Part shown: positions 10,681-22,439 of the stretch, one piece after another
How the letters are laid out: every line of letters starts with the position of its first letter
How positions within the stretch are numbered: position 1 is the first letter of the stretch
Assembly: GCA_024138015.1 (NCBI GenBank)
Contig: JAMXBB010000009.1
Coordinates: 43,328,464-43,392,463 of the forward strand
Source of the DNA: Lumnitzera littorea
Lineage: Eukaryota > Streptophyta > Magnoliopsida > Myrtales > Combretaceae
DNA length: 64,000 bases
Reading direction: 5' to 3'
The notes under the pieces: model-generated
The model's database searches: none
Seen by the model: only the letters and a program-made list of their open reading frames with translations
Told to the model about the DNA's origin: nothing
Translations under genes and position numbers: made by a program

Positions 10681-11130
10681 GATGTCTTGGATGGACAGTA
10701 CAACAAAGTAAAGCTTAAATAGCCATCTTGGATGGATGGTTTTTCACTTTATTAAATTTAACATTAATGTGAGCATCATCTTGGATTGATGGGTATAACA
10801 CTATTTTGGATTAATAGGCTTGGACTTGAATGCCATCTTAGATTGATGGGTGTAGCACTATCTTAGATCGATAGGCTTAGACTTGAATGCCATCTTGGAT
10901 TGATAAGCATAGCACTATCTTGGATTGATAAGCATAACACTATCTTGGATTGATAGGCTTAGACTTGAACGCCATCTTGGATTGATGAGTATAACACTAT
11001 CTTAGATTGATAGGCTTGGACTTGAATGCCATCTTGGATTAATGGATGTAGCACTATTTTGGATTGATAGGCTTGGACTTGAATGCCATCTTGGATTGAT
11101 GGGTTTTTTGTTCACCATATTGATGGTTAT
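10681..11130. repeat. Tandem array of a CATCTTGGATTGATGGG-type motif
   Basis: At least a dozen variants of ATCTTGGATTGATRGG occur at spacings of roughly 25-35 bp. Longer units of about 60 bp are made of two half-units, one followed by CTTGGACTTGAATGCC and the other by TATAGCAC. It lies in the 3' noncoding region of copy 1. Copy 2 has a shorter version at about 60,541-60,805. Tandem repeats before the 3' LTR are known in Tat/Ogre elements. Confidence 0.85.
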
Positions 11131-12390
11131 TGAAAAATTGATCAAGTTTCTTATAAAGTTTTATCAACCGTGCAATTTACTTAGAAGTGGTGAAATTAAC
11201 TTCAAGAGTTGATTTAAGAAAGAAGTTGAGCAACTATGGTTACTTGAATTGGTTATTAGGGGTAGGCCCCCCTTAAATTGAAAAAGAGATTTTAGGTTTG
11301 ACACTTTATTTAAACTTGGGTAAAACTCATGAAACTGATGAAAAAGGTCACTAAGACTGAGTAGGAAGAAGAAGATTTACAAACGAAGATAAGACTCATT
11401 ATGAGATAGAATACAAAACTAGGCACTAGAGTCAAGTGGGACAAAACTAAGGCCAAACATAGCTAAATCAGTTTAGGAGAGACTTAAAGAAGACTTATCC
11501 TTTTCTCCTCTCTCTCTCTCTCTCTCTTTTTAAATTATATATATATAATTGCTAATAGGTTTAGGCTTGCTCTTTTCTAAACCTTGTTTAAATTAGTTGA
11601 CAATCTTGCTTTCAAGGGCACCAACTTTCAATCTCAAGGTAAGTAATCATTTGATGTCACATGAAGTGCTCACAAGGGCAGTAAGTCTTCTCAAAGACCT
11701 TTCAAATGTCTTTTCAACTACAAGAATGATATTTCATAATTGATTAGTTTAGTCTAAGAGGGCTTCCGTACCTTTTATTGGTTTAAATTATCACTCTTGA
11801 CTACAATCACAAAAATTATGGTCTATCTTGCATGTGATACAATTTAATCAATTTGTTAGGTTGTTTTTGCACTGTAATGTAATATAGGCTTTTGGTCATC
11901 GCTTTCAAAAACGGATATTAGTGAAATGGTTTTTTTATGAAAGAATCACTCTTTAACCTGGGTTTACAAGTCAAGAACATTATAGGTGAAACTAAATTGC
12001 GCTTAACCTTTAAATTACCCCATTATAGGGTGGTTCTTAACAAGGTTTAAATTTTTAAAATACTTCATTGAAAGGCTCAATGAGGTTGACAAGGGATTTT
12101 GTGTTTAGGACATTGAAAAATGAATGCCTAACGTTATTTTGATTTATGTACCAATTTTAAGTGAACCTCCTATAAGGAATGGGCTCAACAGCCTCACATT
12201 GATGATACTTAACACTCAAGTGTTTAAGGTTAGTGATTGGGGATTCGGTTTGCCTCTTTTCATTCCAAATGTTCAAAATGAGATATAAAAAATGTACATT
12301 TATTTAAGAAACAAAGAACTTTTATTTAGGAAATCTTTAACATTACAAATCATGAAGTACTTGAACTTCCTTGATAATTACCCCTCATTC
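11131..12390. other. Noncoding 3' region of copy 1
   Basis: No gene seen. The sequence is homologous to 60,806-62,570 of copy 2, for example GTTTACAAGTCAAGAAC at about 11,965 and 61,623, and TTTGCCTCTTTTCATTC at about 12,250 and 62,556. A CT microsatellite lies at about 11,503-11,527. Confidence 0.7.
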
Positions 12391-13430
12391 TCTGGTTTCT
12401 ATCGGAGTACGCCCATTTCCATTAACTTAAATTCCTGCCTCTCTTCTATTTAGATGTTCCTATCACGTTGATGCATGACCCAACGTTTTGTGAAGGAGCA
12501 TTCACCCTAACTTCTAGTCCATTTAGATTAGTAAAGTCTATTTGAAGATACCTAGTATCAAATGGGTCTTGGATCTTGTGCTTTAGTTTACAATAGCCTT
12601 CTATAGAATGACCTATTGGGCACATGTGATATTCATATGATGGGCCAGGATCTGGCCTTTGGAGCTTGTGCTTAGGTAAAGTAGAGGAGGTACATGGCTC
12701 AACATTCCTTCCTCTCTCATCTAATGAAGGAGTTAAGTTATTAGGATCGAGATTGGAGTAAGATGCCTTCTAAGTGTCTTTGTTTCAAAGTGTATTGAAT
12801 TTATAGCCATTTTAGGACTTGTTGAGATAATTTGATCTTTAGCCAATTTACCTGTCCTTATTGCCTCGTCTATGTAATTGTCTATGCAACTGCCTGCAAA
12901 AACTACATCTATAAAGTAAGCAACCGATTGCCTCAGGAGATAATTAAAATGTGGCCCATTGAATGTTTGGATCAATGATTCAGTAAGTTCCTTTTCTGAT
13001 AAGGGGGAAGTGATCTTAGCGGCTACGCCCCTCCATCTTTAGGCATATTCTTTGAAGAATCATTATCATCTTTCCTCATGTTGCTCAAATCCCAAATAGA
13101 TGGTGCTATCTCTACATTGAATTTGTAATTTTTAAAGAACGCTCAAGCTAACTTGTCCCATGTATCAACTTGCTTTAAGTCTAATTGGGCATACCAAGAC
13201 AAAGTTGGCCTAATGAGGTTATCTTGAAATGTTTGAATCTATAATTGCTCATTTTTAATGTAACGAGCCATCTTGCATAGATATAGTCTGATGTGGAGTT
13301 TGGGGGATCCAGTTTCATCATATTTCTCAAATTCTAGTGCTTTGAATTTTTCAAGTAGTACCATATGCAAAAAAGTCGGTGATGCCAACTTGTTCAAACC
13401 CATCTAACAAATATAAGTTTTCTACTCTGT
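12391..13430 (-). pseudogene. Tat/Ogre-like gag of copy 1
   Basis: Minus-strand translation over several frames shows the capsid landmarks of Tat/Ogre gag: FEKYDETGSPKLHIRLY-like start (about 13,340), IQTFQDNLIRPTLSWY (about 13,220), a DTWDKL-like segment, YKFNVEIA (about 13,120), DLSNM (about 13,080), then PLSEKELTESLIQTFNGPHF (about 12,970-13,000). Further on SFIDVVFAGSCIDNYI-like and IRTGKL match the segment ending in ERIExGIKSGKI. The tail (12,650-12,557) resembles the CCHC zinc knuckle: HMCPIGHSIEGYCKLKHKIQD, with the first cysteine replaced. Multiple stops make it non-coding. After about 12,400 the translation runs into the 3' region instead of protease and RT. Confidence 0.7.
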
Positions 13431-14810
13431 CTCACTAGGCTAACCTTGTCTATACATAGATCTATAAAATTTTGAATCTCTCCTGTAACACAAATCCTAT
13501 CTCTCTCAAAAAATAAGATTTATAGTGATAATGAAAATTGGATACAGTGATCCTCAATATGTAAGCAAAAGAAAACAACGGAATATTAAAATAGAATAGA
13601 TAGTATCATGTCGGATTTAGCTTATGAAACTGTCCTTGAATTCTTTTGACAATGAACAATTGCAAATCAGTGTGTCTCAATAATTTGAACTGTTTTGTTT
13701 TTATTTATTTTAAGTGTAGCATCTTTTTGTTGGAATCTTAAATAAATCTTTGACATAACTTGAAGGATCTTGAATTATCTTGAGATAGTTGTTTGGAAGT
13801 TATAATCCCTTGATTTGTGGAAGCTAAATCAACTTTGTTGATTAATTCAATTTGAATGTTGTATTACTGTTAATATAGGAAATAAGTTCTGCTCATATTC
13901 TCATTTCAACTCTTGTATTTTTCAAAGAATCATCCAAAATTTTGAATTATAACTTGTTAAAAATATCTCCTAAAAATTAGCAACAAATCATGATGCTTGA
14001 TAATATTTTCAATTTGAACTTCAAGTTTCTAATATTTTCTTACTGCAATATTGCACGAAACCTTGAAATGTATCAGGTTAATTTGAATTTGTTAACTTAA
14101 TAATATTCTAAATATATCTAGGAAAAAAAAAATCTATAGTAGATGCATATAAGATTCACCTTATCTAAATTTGTTGCACACATTCAAACTTGATTTGAGC
14201 TGTAATAAAAATTTGATTTAAATTTCATGAAATCTTCCACTTATCTTGATAATAGTCCATAGACAATCAATTTTTGCCATCCTTTTATTTTAGGTTCTTT
14301 TCTAGCTTAGATTTATAGGAAAAATACAAAAAATTAAAAATTCAAAAATATACAAAAAAGAAAAATTGAATACAAAGTGTCAAAAGTATTCGAATCAAGT
14401 CAAGTTAGTCAATCTTTTAGGGTCAAATTAGGCAATAATTAAAAATATACATGTGATTTAATAAATTTAGAATCTTTAAAATTTTTAGCCTTCATTAGAA
14501 AAATATTTTCAAATAATCCCACAAATATATTTGAGCTCATAAAATGGATTTTTGTTCAATTTAAAAAATATTTTTACTAGAGACTCCAAATTTATTAAAT
14601 TCAAAAGTGGTGTTCAAAAAAACTTAGCATATATATTTTAGGTTATATAAAAAGGCTAAGGTCATTTTGAGAATGAATTAAGCTTAGGTTTGAAAACAGA
14701 GATTTAAGTTGTGCCTAACAAAAAAGGTTTAAGTACATAAGTGAATAAGGAAAATCCATTGGTTTTGTGGCCTGGGCACATGTTAGTAATTAGAAGGTTT
14801 TGGGATTGAT
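13431..14810. other. AT-rich stretch without recognised genes
   Basis: No coding sequence seen on either strand. Because it lies directly upstream of the copy 1 gag it could be the long leader of that element, but no primer-binding site or matching LTR is visible. Confidence 0.4.
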
Positions 14811-17170
14811 CCATGTAGGGGATGCTTACAATATTTTTACTCCAAGTCCCATGTCTTCTTCGTCATGTATTAGTCATGAATGTGAATAATGAATATATAC
14901 CCAATTCCTGTTGTGTGTTAATCCAAAGAAATAACAGAAAGATTTGTTTGTTGAAATATTCTAACAGATGATGCATCAGTATTACATGTGCAGAAAAAGT
15001 AAAAAAGTTTGGACTTCATATATAGAAGGATAGTAATAATATATGTTTATAAAATTAAAACTATAATGAATTTTTCAAAAAAGAAAAAAGAAGTAGCATT
15101 GGTCAAATAAAAAGCATAATGAATTTTCCAAATAATAATAATGTTAAACAATTAAAATAGCTGATAAATAAAACAATGATAACCATAGAAATAAGTATGA
15201 TTAGAAAATGGTAACTGTATAGTTAAAAAAAAATTATGAATAAACAGTATTAGTTAAGAAGTTTGTAAGATAGGTTTGAAGTTTTTATTTTATAACTATC
15301 ATAGTTAAAACTATAAGATATAAGTGATTAGTTATAAGGAGTTACAAAAGGGATTTCCCTTTAGTATAATAGATAAGAATAATTTTGGATCAATTAACAA
15401 AAGACAACTTGAATCTCTAATCCATACTAAGCATTTGACCTCCATCTCCATTCAACTACAGACATAACAGCATCTTATCCTCTTTCTTGTCCATGAACCA
15501 CCGTGACCACCATTCTGCAGCAACTCACTCCCTCAAGCAACACATCTACGACTAACAATCAACCCTCTCTCATCCAATCCTAGCACCCAAACCTCATGCA
15601 ACACCACCTACCATATGACCCACCTGAACATACCATAGCATAGACCCTATCAAACCCAAACTCCATCCACTCTCTTATGTAACAACCAATCTCAACCCCA
15701 CTATCCTACCTTCACCATACACTCCACACATGACACAAAACCCCTATGACTACAGCAAACACCCTTACACGTATGTTACAGGCACGAATAGTCGAAACCC
15801 CGAACCACCCATATCAACCATCTAACGAACTACCCCAAAAGACAAACCCTTACACCTAATTTTGGTTTGTCTTTTGGTGTAGGTTCTTACTAGTAGTACT
15901 TTATTATTAGTTTTTTTAATCATGTTTATGATCTTGCTTTTAGCATATGCATGTTATTATTAATAACATAATTGTTCATTTTATTGAATAAGTACAAATA
16001 TAAGTATTTTTGCAGGTTCTTATATTATTTCATATGTATTAGTAGTTCTTATATAATTTGCATATTTACCAAAGAAATCATGTTGAAATTGCATATTTCC
16101 CCTAAATATTTGCACATTTTATTTCTTTCTCCCAAAATTTACATCTTTTGCATATTTTTAAAAATTTGCATGACTTTTGAAAAAGTTGCATCCTTTTCTA
16201 TAAAAATTTCAACTTTAGGTACAATTGCATATTTTTCACTAGATTCATATATTTGGCTGTGATGTACATCTAAACCACATATTTCAAAAGATTTGAATAA
16301 AGTTGCATTTTTTAATATTTTTTCATTTTAGGATTTTAGGAAAAAAAATGCAAAAAAATGTTTTTTTAAGTAGTCAATTTTTTTTAGAAAAATAAAAATC
16401 TTAATTGATTCATTTAAAAAATTATGCCTTTTTAGTTTTATTTATAACTTGGGGAATAAAAGTTAGGTTTTTTAGGAATTTTTCTTAATAAAAATAAATT
16501 GGTTAGAAATGTAAATTTGGCCTGTTTTTATAAATAAAACTTTTCAAACCACTAAAGTTTTCTAAAGATTAGAACTACAGTCGATTTAATTTTGATTAAC
16601 AGATACGTAGGCATCTTCGAGACAATCATAAAATTTAGGAAAATTTTTGTTTTCATTTTGCTTTTAAGGGAAAATTCGTAATAAAAAAAAATAAAGAATT
16701 CGTTTTCATATTTTTGCATGATTTTAAATTTTTTTAGAAAAAATCTAAAAATAAAGGCTCATTAGTTGTTTTTTTAGTGAAGAAAAGTGTCTTAATAAGC
16801 AAGCTTCTTAACCAATTTTTTTGTTAAGGTTTTCTAAAAATATATTTTGTAGAAAAATTAGTGAGCCAATAATCTAATTAGAGTTTCTTCTCCTTCTGAC
16901 CCATTTTTTGTTAAAGTTTTCTAAAAATATATATTTTTGGAAAAATTGGCAAGATAGTGACCTAATCAAGTTTCCTTTTTTTTTTTTTTTTTTTGCTAGT
17001 TTTATTGGTTGGTGACTCCTAAGCTATTTTCAAAAAATATATTTTTAAAACATTTCTTAAAGGAAAAATGTTTTTCCTTAATTTAATATCAAGTATTTTA
17101 TATTAAGCAAGCTAGACTTAATATAAAATAAATTAGGGATAACCAAAATAGGGCTTAATATAATCTATCA
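14810..17170 (+). repeat. Tat/Ogre-type LTR in the opposite orientation
   Basis: Plus-strand order matches the minus-strand order of the two other LTRs: a cytosine-rich CACC-containing block (15,420-15,850), then ACAGATACGTAGGCATCTTC (about 16,598), then TTGGTTGGTGACTCCTAAG (about 17,005), then paired TTAATAT blocks near the end (17,080-17,150). The start is placed at the TGTAGGGGATGC near 14,813 only because the length then fits, so both edges are approximate. The open frame at 15,972-16,262 is a chance ORF. It is a solo LTR or the end of an element whose body is gone. Confidence 0.45.
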
Positions 17171-17600
17171 TAAATCTTGTGAAAAATTTGATAAACTTTT
17201 AGTAAGATTGATTTATTAATTAATTGTCTACTATCATAATGTATCATGTCCAACTAAACTTGTCCTTAGAATAATTCAATTAATCTCCTTTAATCTCCTT
17301 GGATTTAATGTCCAACTTAGTGGAATATATTGCATACATTACCTAAATATATCTAATAAGTAGAGCTAAGCCTTCAAACAATTAAAAGTTCAATAAATCT
17401 TATGAATTTTACTATTTTGTAAGTTTTTTATACTGCCTAGTGTCTTTGAATTTGCTTTTAATTCTCAAATTCAGACCTTAAGTAAAACCTTATTTTTTGC
17501 TTAAAAACCTACACACTTAACACATTGATTAAATATCTTCACTCTTTTTGTTATCATTAAAACAATAATGAGAGAATTCAATATTCTCCTTTTTTTTATG
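17171..17600 (-). repeat. Remnant of a copia 3' LTR
   Basis: On the minus strand a purine-rich tract (AAAAAAAAGGAGAATATTGA, ending about 17,583) is followed by TTGTTTTAATGATAACAAAAAG, which resembles the TTTTGATGATAACAAAAC seen just inside many SIRE-like copia LTRs. Only about 400 bp can be assigned before the Tat-type LTR begins. Confidence 0.4.
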
Positions 17601-17822
17601 ATAACAAAACCTTTCATCGAAAAATATTGAATAACATGCGAAAGATTTTGTATATGTAATCATATCAAATGTAAGCATAATATCTAGAAACTTTTTAAAG
17701 TCCATATTCGAAAAAATTTTCAAAAGAAATTCACTATATTAGAAATAGTCATGTTAAATCAAATTTTGCTCAACAAGTCAAGTGATTATATTTTGACAAT
17801 TATTAATTCAATAGTTTCCTTA

Positions 17823-17839
17823 TTTCTCCCCCTTTTTGG
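17823..17839 (-). other. Copia-type polypurine tract
   Basis: Minus-strand CCAAAAAGGGGGAGAAA, preceded by TGATGATAA, is the familiar polypurine pattern near the 3' end of SIRE-like copia elements. It lies downstream of the extra ORF (18,354-18,100) on the same strand, as expected. Confidence 0.5.
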
Positions 17840-18099
17840 TTATCATCAGTTATTTTTACTCCCCTTGAATTTGATTAGAAGTAAAATGGAGAAAGAAATA
17901 ATTGGAAATAGAAAATACACATATTTGATTAACCAAAATTGAGTGCATCAGTTTGTCTCTAATTTGGACTCTAAATACAAGATAGACTTGAATTAAACTT
18001 GGACTAAGAATAGATAGACTTAACAAAAACTAACTAACTGGATCAAACTAGAACATAACTAACATCAACTAAAAGAATAATTAGATGAAGATAGAAATT

Positions 18100-18354
18100 T
18101 AAAATGACTTCTTTTTCCTTTTCTTTTTCTTTTTCTTTGAGCAACTCTTTTTTATTCCTACTGGAGAGTTTAAGGGCGATAGTAGAGTAGGTTCTTTTTA
18201 GGGTAGCATCAAGATTGTTGATTGCACCTGTAGCGTTGGTTCCTTTGTTACCACATTAGGTTCAGTAAATAAGCCATGTTCAACTTATGGTGATGATTGA
18301 GTAGCTAAGGTTTTCATAATTAGACTTAATGGATTTAGATAAGTGGAATTAGCT
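18100..18354 (-). pseudogene. C-terminal part of the copia extra ORF, left of the gypsy insertion
   Basis: On the minus strand this continues from 25,903 once the gypsy element is removed. A lysine/glutamate-rich repeat (about 18,115-18,140) can be read near the end. Stops interrupt it. It shares the TAGCT target sequence at 18,350-18,354. Confidence 0.35.
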
Positions 18355-19187
18355 TGATGGACTACAGACCTCAAGACCTCTCACCTGAGCTTGTCTCAGA
18401 TGTTTGCAAGGTCTTATAAGAAGAATCGAGTCTTCTTAGCCTACCTAAGGTGAGCTCCAGTATCAAGAAGGCCTACTGTTGAACTCTTTGTGTGCCCAAC
18501 TTGGATGCACCTTACTCTACTTTAGTATAAGCATAAATGCCAAGCTTATAACCCTTCGTAGCATGGTCGACCTACTTAGTGTTGAGATCCATAACTCCTA
18601 CCTTCGAATTCTTCTCTACTAACCTATCATTGCATCAAAACGGCTCAGCCCTAGCACCTCACTACCTAAGAGTACAGATGCAACAGTAGCATACTACCTA
18701 TCTTAGCCTTTATTTGACATTATACTATATTCCTATATTGTTTTGTTTGTCATATTTTCCCTTTTTAGCTTACACTAGGTATCTTTATTTCATATTACCC
18801 TTTTTGTAATTTCATTCCATCCTTTGTTGTCCTAGGGACTTACTATAAATAGTCCCTAAACCTCTATAGCTGAAATCATTGGCTTCTTGTTAATGAATAT
18901 TCACTTACTTTGTTTTTGCGAGAAACTCTCTAAGTTATACCTTCCTTAGTCTTACCTAATCTTGCTAGTAACTAAAGATTAGTGGTGAGTAAACCTTAGT
19001 CTTTTGCTTGTACGATACACCAAGTCGAGGCTAAGTTATGTTGTGCTTGTTGATGAGTCATATCCAATGAACAAATTCATAGAGCTGCCGTGTTTGCCTA
19101 CCATTCATGCTTTTTTCAATATCTCGAATGACCTATTTTCAACACTACGGTAAGCTCTAGTGATAACTTTAGCTCATAGGCACATCA
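18355..19187 (+). repeat. 5' LTR of the gypsy element
   Basis: Matches 25,070-25,902 from end to end with the same length. It has a TATA box (TATAAATAG) at 18,844-18,852, matched at 25,559-25,567 in the 3' LTR. The end ...CACATCA is followed by a possible decayed initiator-methionine primer site, TATTATCTTGGCATG at 19,188-19,202 (usual start TGGTATC). Confidence 0.92.
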
Positions 19188-19381
19188 TATTATCTTGGCA
19201 TGTAAGCTTTAAGTTGCAATTAAGAGCTAAGTAGTGGCATTGTAAGACTTTTTATTGTGAGTGTTACACATATTTTGTTCTTAGTATTGTCAAACAATAT
19301 AGGTTGTTAAAGCATTGTGCGAAGTAGTATTGTGTGGAATCTCTTGTTGGTTTATCTGATCATTGAGATTTTGCTATAGAA

Positions 19382-20670
19382 ATGTTGAATCTAAGTGTAC
19401 AAGGGGAGATAGATGATGTTGAGAGTGATGCACTTGGGTATCATTACATTGAGCAAAGGATTACTCAAATGAAGGATGAATAGATTTAGAACCTCGCAAC
19501 CATAATGGAGAATCTATTTGTGACTGTGCAAAGGTTTATAGAGGCTTGCCCTTATGATAGGTATGTTAAGTATAGTCAAGGTGCACAAAATAGACTAAGA
19601 GTGCCTAAAGTCGGAATCCACTTTAATGTTGCTGTTAATACTCCACTAGCTTGCTCCATTTGAGCTAAAGGACATGAATGATGAAGACTTGAGTTAGGAA
19701 AAGTTTTGAGGAAGTAGAAGATGGCAAAGATGAGGATGAGCATTTCCAAAACTTTGATGAGCAAGAAATTTGAGCACTTAGAAGAACTGAGAATATTAAG
19801 GTTCAAGCTCCAAGCTTCTCTAGAATAGGCAATGGCGATGAATATATGGATTAAGAAGAAAACATAGAGAAAATATTTGATTTCTACGATTATGAGGATG
19901 TAGTGCGCATTCATGTGGTTGTTTTGGAGTTTTCTAGGTATGTAATGATATGGTGGAAAAAGGTACATGCCATACGTTAGCAAACCTAACATGAGATAAG
20001 AACGTGGAATGAGATTAAGTGAGTCTTGAGGAACATATTTGTTCTCAAGCATTATGAACAAGACACTTTCCGACATCTTCAAGAGCTCAAACAAGACTGC
20101 TGAGTTGTGGATGAGTACGTATGAGAGTTTTAGTTGTTGATGATCTAATGTGATGTTAATGAGCCAGAATTCCAAATTGTTGCTAGATTCCTATTTGAAC
20201 TATGGCATAAGATTGGAAATATACTCAAAGTGCAGAGGATGGGGACCTTGGATGAAGCTATACAAATCGCTTAGAGACTTGAGCAACAAAGGCAGAATCA
20301 ACTTAGTCAAGCTGCTATGCACTAAACTATAGTACTAAGTTGATTTGGCACTAACCAACCTGAAGAGGATCAACGTAGCCCAAACCTGAGTTGACTTGAT
20401 GATGGAAGGGGTAAGATGAAGGCCAATGAGCTTAAAGTCAAGGACTTAGGCCAAAGCTTAGGGTAGTAGATAAAGGAGATTAAATGCTTTAAATGCCTTA
20501 GTTTTAGGCATGCAGCTAATCAATGTCTGAACCAATGTATAATGACCATCGAGGGAGAGAAGCCATAGTTTGAAGTAGAAAGTGCTAACAAAGGATAAGA
20601 GGAAATAGATGTTGAGCACCTGTTAGGTGAGTACCAAGAAGATCCTAAAGCCCATACTTAACTAGAATTT
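19382..20670 (+). pseudogene. Chromovirus-type gag with zinc knuckle
   Basis: A start ATG lies at 19,382. Across frames the translation shows the capsid pattern: YDYEDVVRIHVVVLEFSRY (about 19,890), WWKKVHAIR (about 19,950), TWNEIK and NIFVLKHYEQ (20,005-20,060), and RLEQQRQNQLSQ near 20,280-20,310. The zinc knuckle CFKCLSFRHAANQC (20,485-20,526) is intact in the form C-X2-C-X4-H-X4-C. Several TAG/TGA codons interrupt the frame. Gag packages the element RNA. The protease follows directly. Confidence 0.8.
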
Positions 20671-21254
20671 GGAGAACATTGTATGGTTGTTAAAGGAATT
20701 CTTAGTATTGTTGCTATAGAAGAGAATGAGCAAAGAGAGAACCTTTGCTATACTAACTACTACATGAATGGCAATCTATATGCCTTAATCATTGACAAAG
20801 GGAGTTATACTAATGTAATGGCAGAAGAAATGGTGAAGGCCTTGATTTTGCTTACTTGTTCTCACCCCCGACCTTACAAGATCCACTAACTTAATGAAAA
20901 AGGTAGACTCCTATTGACTAAGCAAGTGAAAGTACCCATCTCCATTGGGGAGAGATATGAGGATAAAGTACTATGTGATGTCCTACTAATGTATGCTTTA
21001 TACATATTTCTTAGCAAACCTTAGTTATTGATTTGAGGGTACTCCATGATAGATACCAAAATACTTATATGTTTTAGAAGGATGGTAAGAAGGTTGTACT
21101 CGTTCCTATGAGCCCTAAAGAAGTTTAGCAATCATAGGCTAAGGTCTTTAAGTCCTTACAAAAGAAGTCTTTGGTAATCTCCCAAGCATAATTCTCTAAG
21201 ACAATCAAGTTAGAAGAATGTGTCTTTCTATTGATGAGGAGCCTATTCTATTAA
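20671..21254 (+). pseudogene. Gypsy protease region
   Basis: The open stretch 20,683-20,889 contains LCYTNYYMNGNLYALIIDKGSYTNVMAEEMV. Chromovirus proteases usually have IIDGGSCTNVAS here, so the aspartate remains but the next glycine is lysine (DKG), which would probably inactivate it. HPRPYKIH follows, where HPRPYKLQ is usual. The rest reads through KQVKVPISIGERYEDKVLCDV-like sequence (about 20,925-20,985) with stops. The protein would cleave the gag-pol precursor. Confidence 0.72.
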
Positions 21255-22400
21255 ACTTGGGGTTTATTATCTAATTTTGATGAGAACAAAACAAAAGGTG
21301 TATAATCAAACATGTTGGTTTTGATGAGAACAAAACAAAAAGTATATATCTAAACATGTTGTTTTTGAAGAGAACAAAACAAGTGGATGATTAACTAAGT
21401 ATTATTTGATTATATTGAGGTAATTAAATAAGATTGACAAATTTGCCTAATGATTAAATATATCAATTATTTCTACAAGAAATTTAATCTTTTAAGTGGT
21501 GATCAAATGATCTTGAAGTTAGATTACAAAGTATATTTGTTTGTTGTGTGTTAAAAGCATTTTTAGGTAATATTTGGCCTACCGAGGTGACGACTCAAGG
21601 AAGAACTAGGCTGACAATGTAAAGCCTTGAAAAACATAAAGAAAAGCTCACTAACCTAAAGGAGCTAGTATGCTAGTTCCCTTACCGGTGTTCATGCTAG
21701 TAGTGTAATTTGTTACTGGCTTACCTGTAAGGGTATTGTACTAGCATGCTAGTAACTTTGATCCAACTAGTCGTTAGATCATTTAATGCACTATAATAGG
21801 AAGAATTAAATGGGATGATGTAAATGCTTAACAACCTAACCAAGAAAAGAGAATTGATCTTTTCCTACAAGATTCCAATATTCTTTTGTGTTTTTATTGT
21901 CTATTATTCTCATTATCTCTTGTATCCTAATTTGCTAATACTTAGAGAGATTTGAAGTATAGTGCTTGCGAGCTATTAGTTGCAAAGTATTGAGAGTTAA
22001 AAGCACTACATAAATCATTCATGAGATTAAGTTTTTGTGTTGTGAGTAGAGATTATGAATTGTATTAAAAGTTATGAATATGAAGCTTATGTGATCAAGT
22101 TTGTGTTTGTGTAACCTTTGGACCTTAGATTGAGAAATCAGTAAAGTGATGTGAAGTCTTCAGTTGGAGGCATTATGTATCCATAGAAACTAAGGGGTGG
22201 TTTGAACTTCACGTTAAATCTAAGCTTGATCTTCTTTATCCTTATCTTTTTTAATTTCCACACTTATTATTATTTTATCATTATCTTGATTATACTCATT
22301 ATTGTATTTAGTTGTTTATATCGGAAAAGAGTTGCAATTTGTACTCTAAACTCAATTTATACCACCCCCCCCCCCCCTTTCCTCTTGAGTTTAGCCTAGT
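21255..22400 (+). repeat. Copia LTR-like insertion inside the gypsy element
   Basis: The gypsy coding pattern stops at about 21,255 and resumes at about 22,400 just before the RT. Between them the sequence opens with three imperfect copies, about 50 bp each, of a TTTTGATGAGAACAAAAC-containing unit (about 21,275-21,385) and closes with a run of 13 C (22,365-22,377). TTTTGATGATAACAAAAC near the start and a C-rich end are familiar from SIRE-like copia LTRs. It has no coding sequence; the 22,202-22,399 open frame is chance. I could not fix the edges or a target duplication. Confidence 0.45.
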
Positions 22401-22439
22401 GTTTTTCATACTCATGCTAAAAGAGGTTAGAACATTACT

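Larger units (their letters stand above)
7638..13430 (-). mobile_element. Gag-only Tat/Ogre-like retrotransposon, copy 1
   Basis: Read on the minus strand: gag (about 13,420-12,400), noncoding 3' region with a tandem array (12,380-10,278), polypurine tract (10,262-10,277) and 3' LTR (10,261-7,638). No protease, RT, RNase H or integrase lies between gag and the 3' region. The same gag-to-3'UTR order is seen in copy 2 (57,573-64,000). No matching 5' LTR in the same orientation is visible upstream of gag, so the 5' end is missing or too decayed to see. Confidence 0.65.

Noticed and set aside
10681..11130. Tandem array as a CRISPR-like or satellite array
   Set aside because: Units are degenerate with no unique spacers, and the array lies in the 3' region of an LTR element in a plant-like genome.
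15972..16262. 96-codon plus-strand frame rich in I, F, Y and C
   Set aside because: AT-rich sequence inside an LTR; the apparent membrane-like composition follows from T-rich codons.
22202..22399. Hydrophobic 65-codon frame
   Set aside because: Lies in the copia LTR-like insertion; composition is due to T-rich sequence and ends in the C run.
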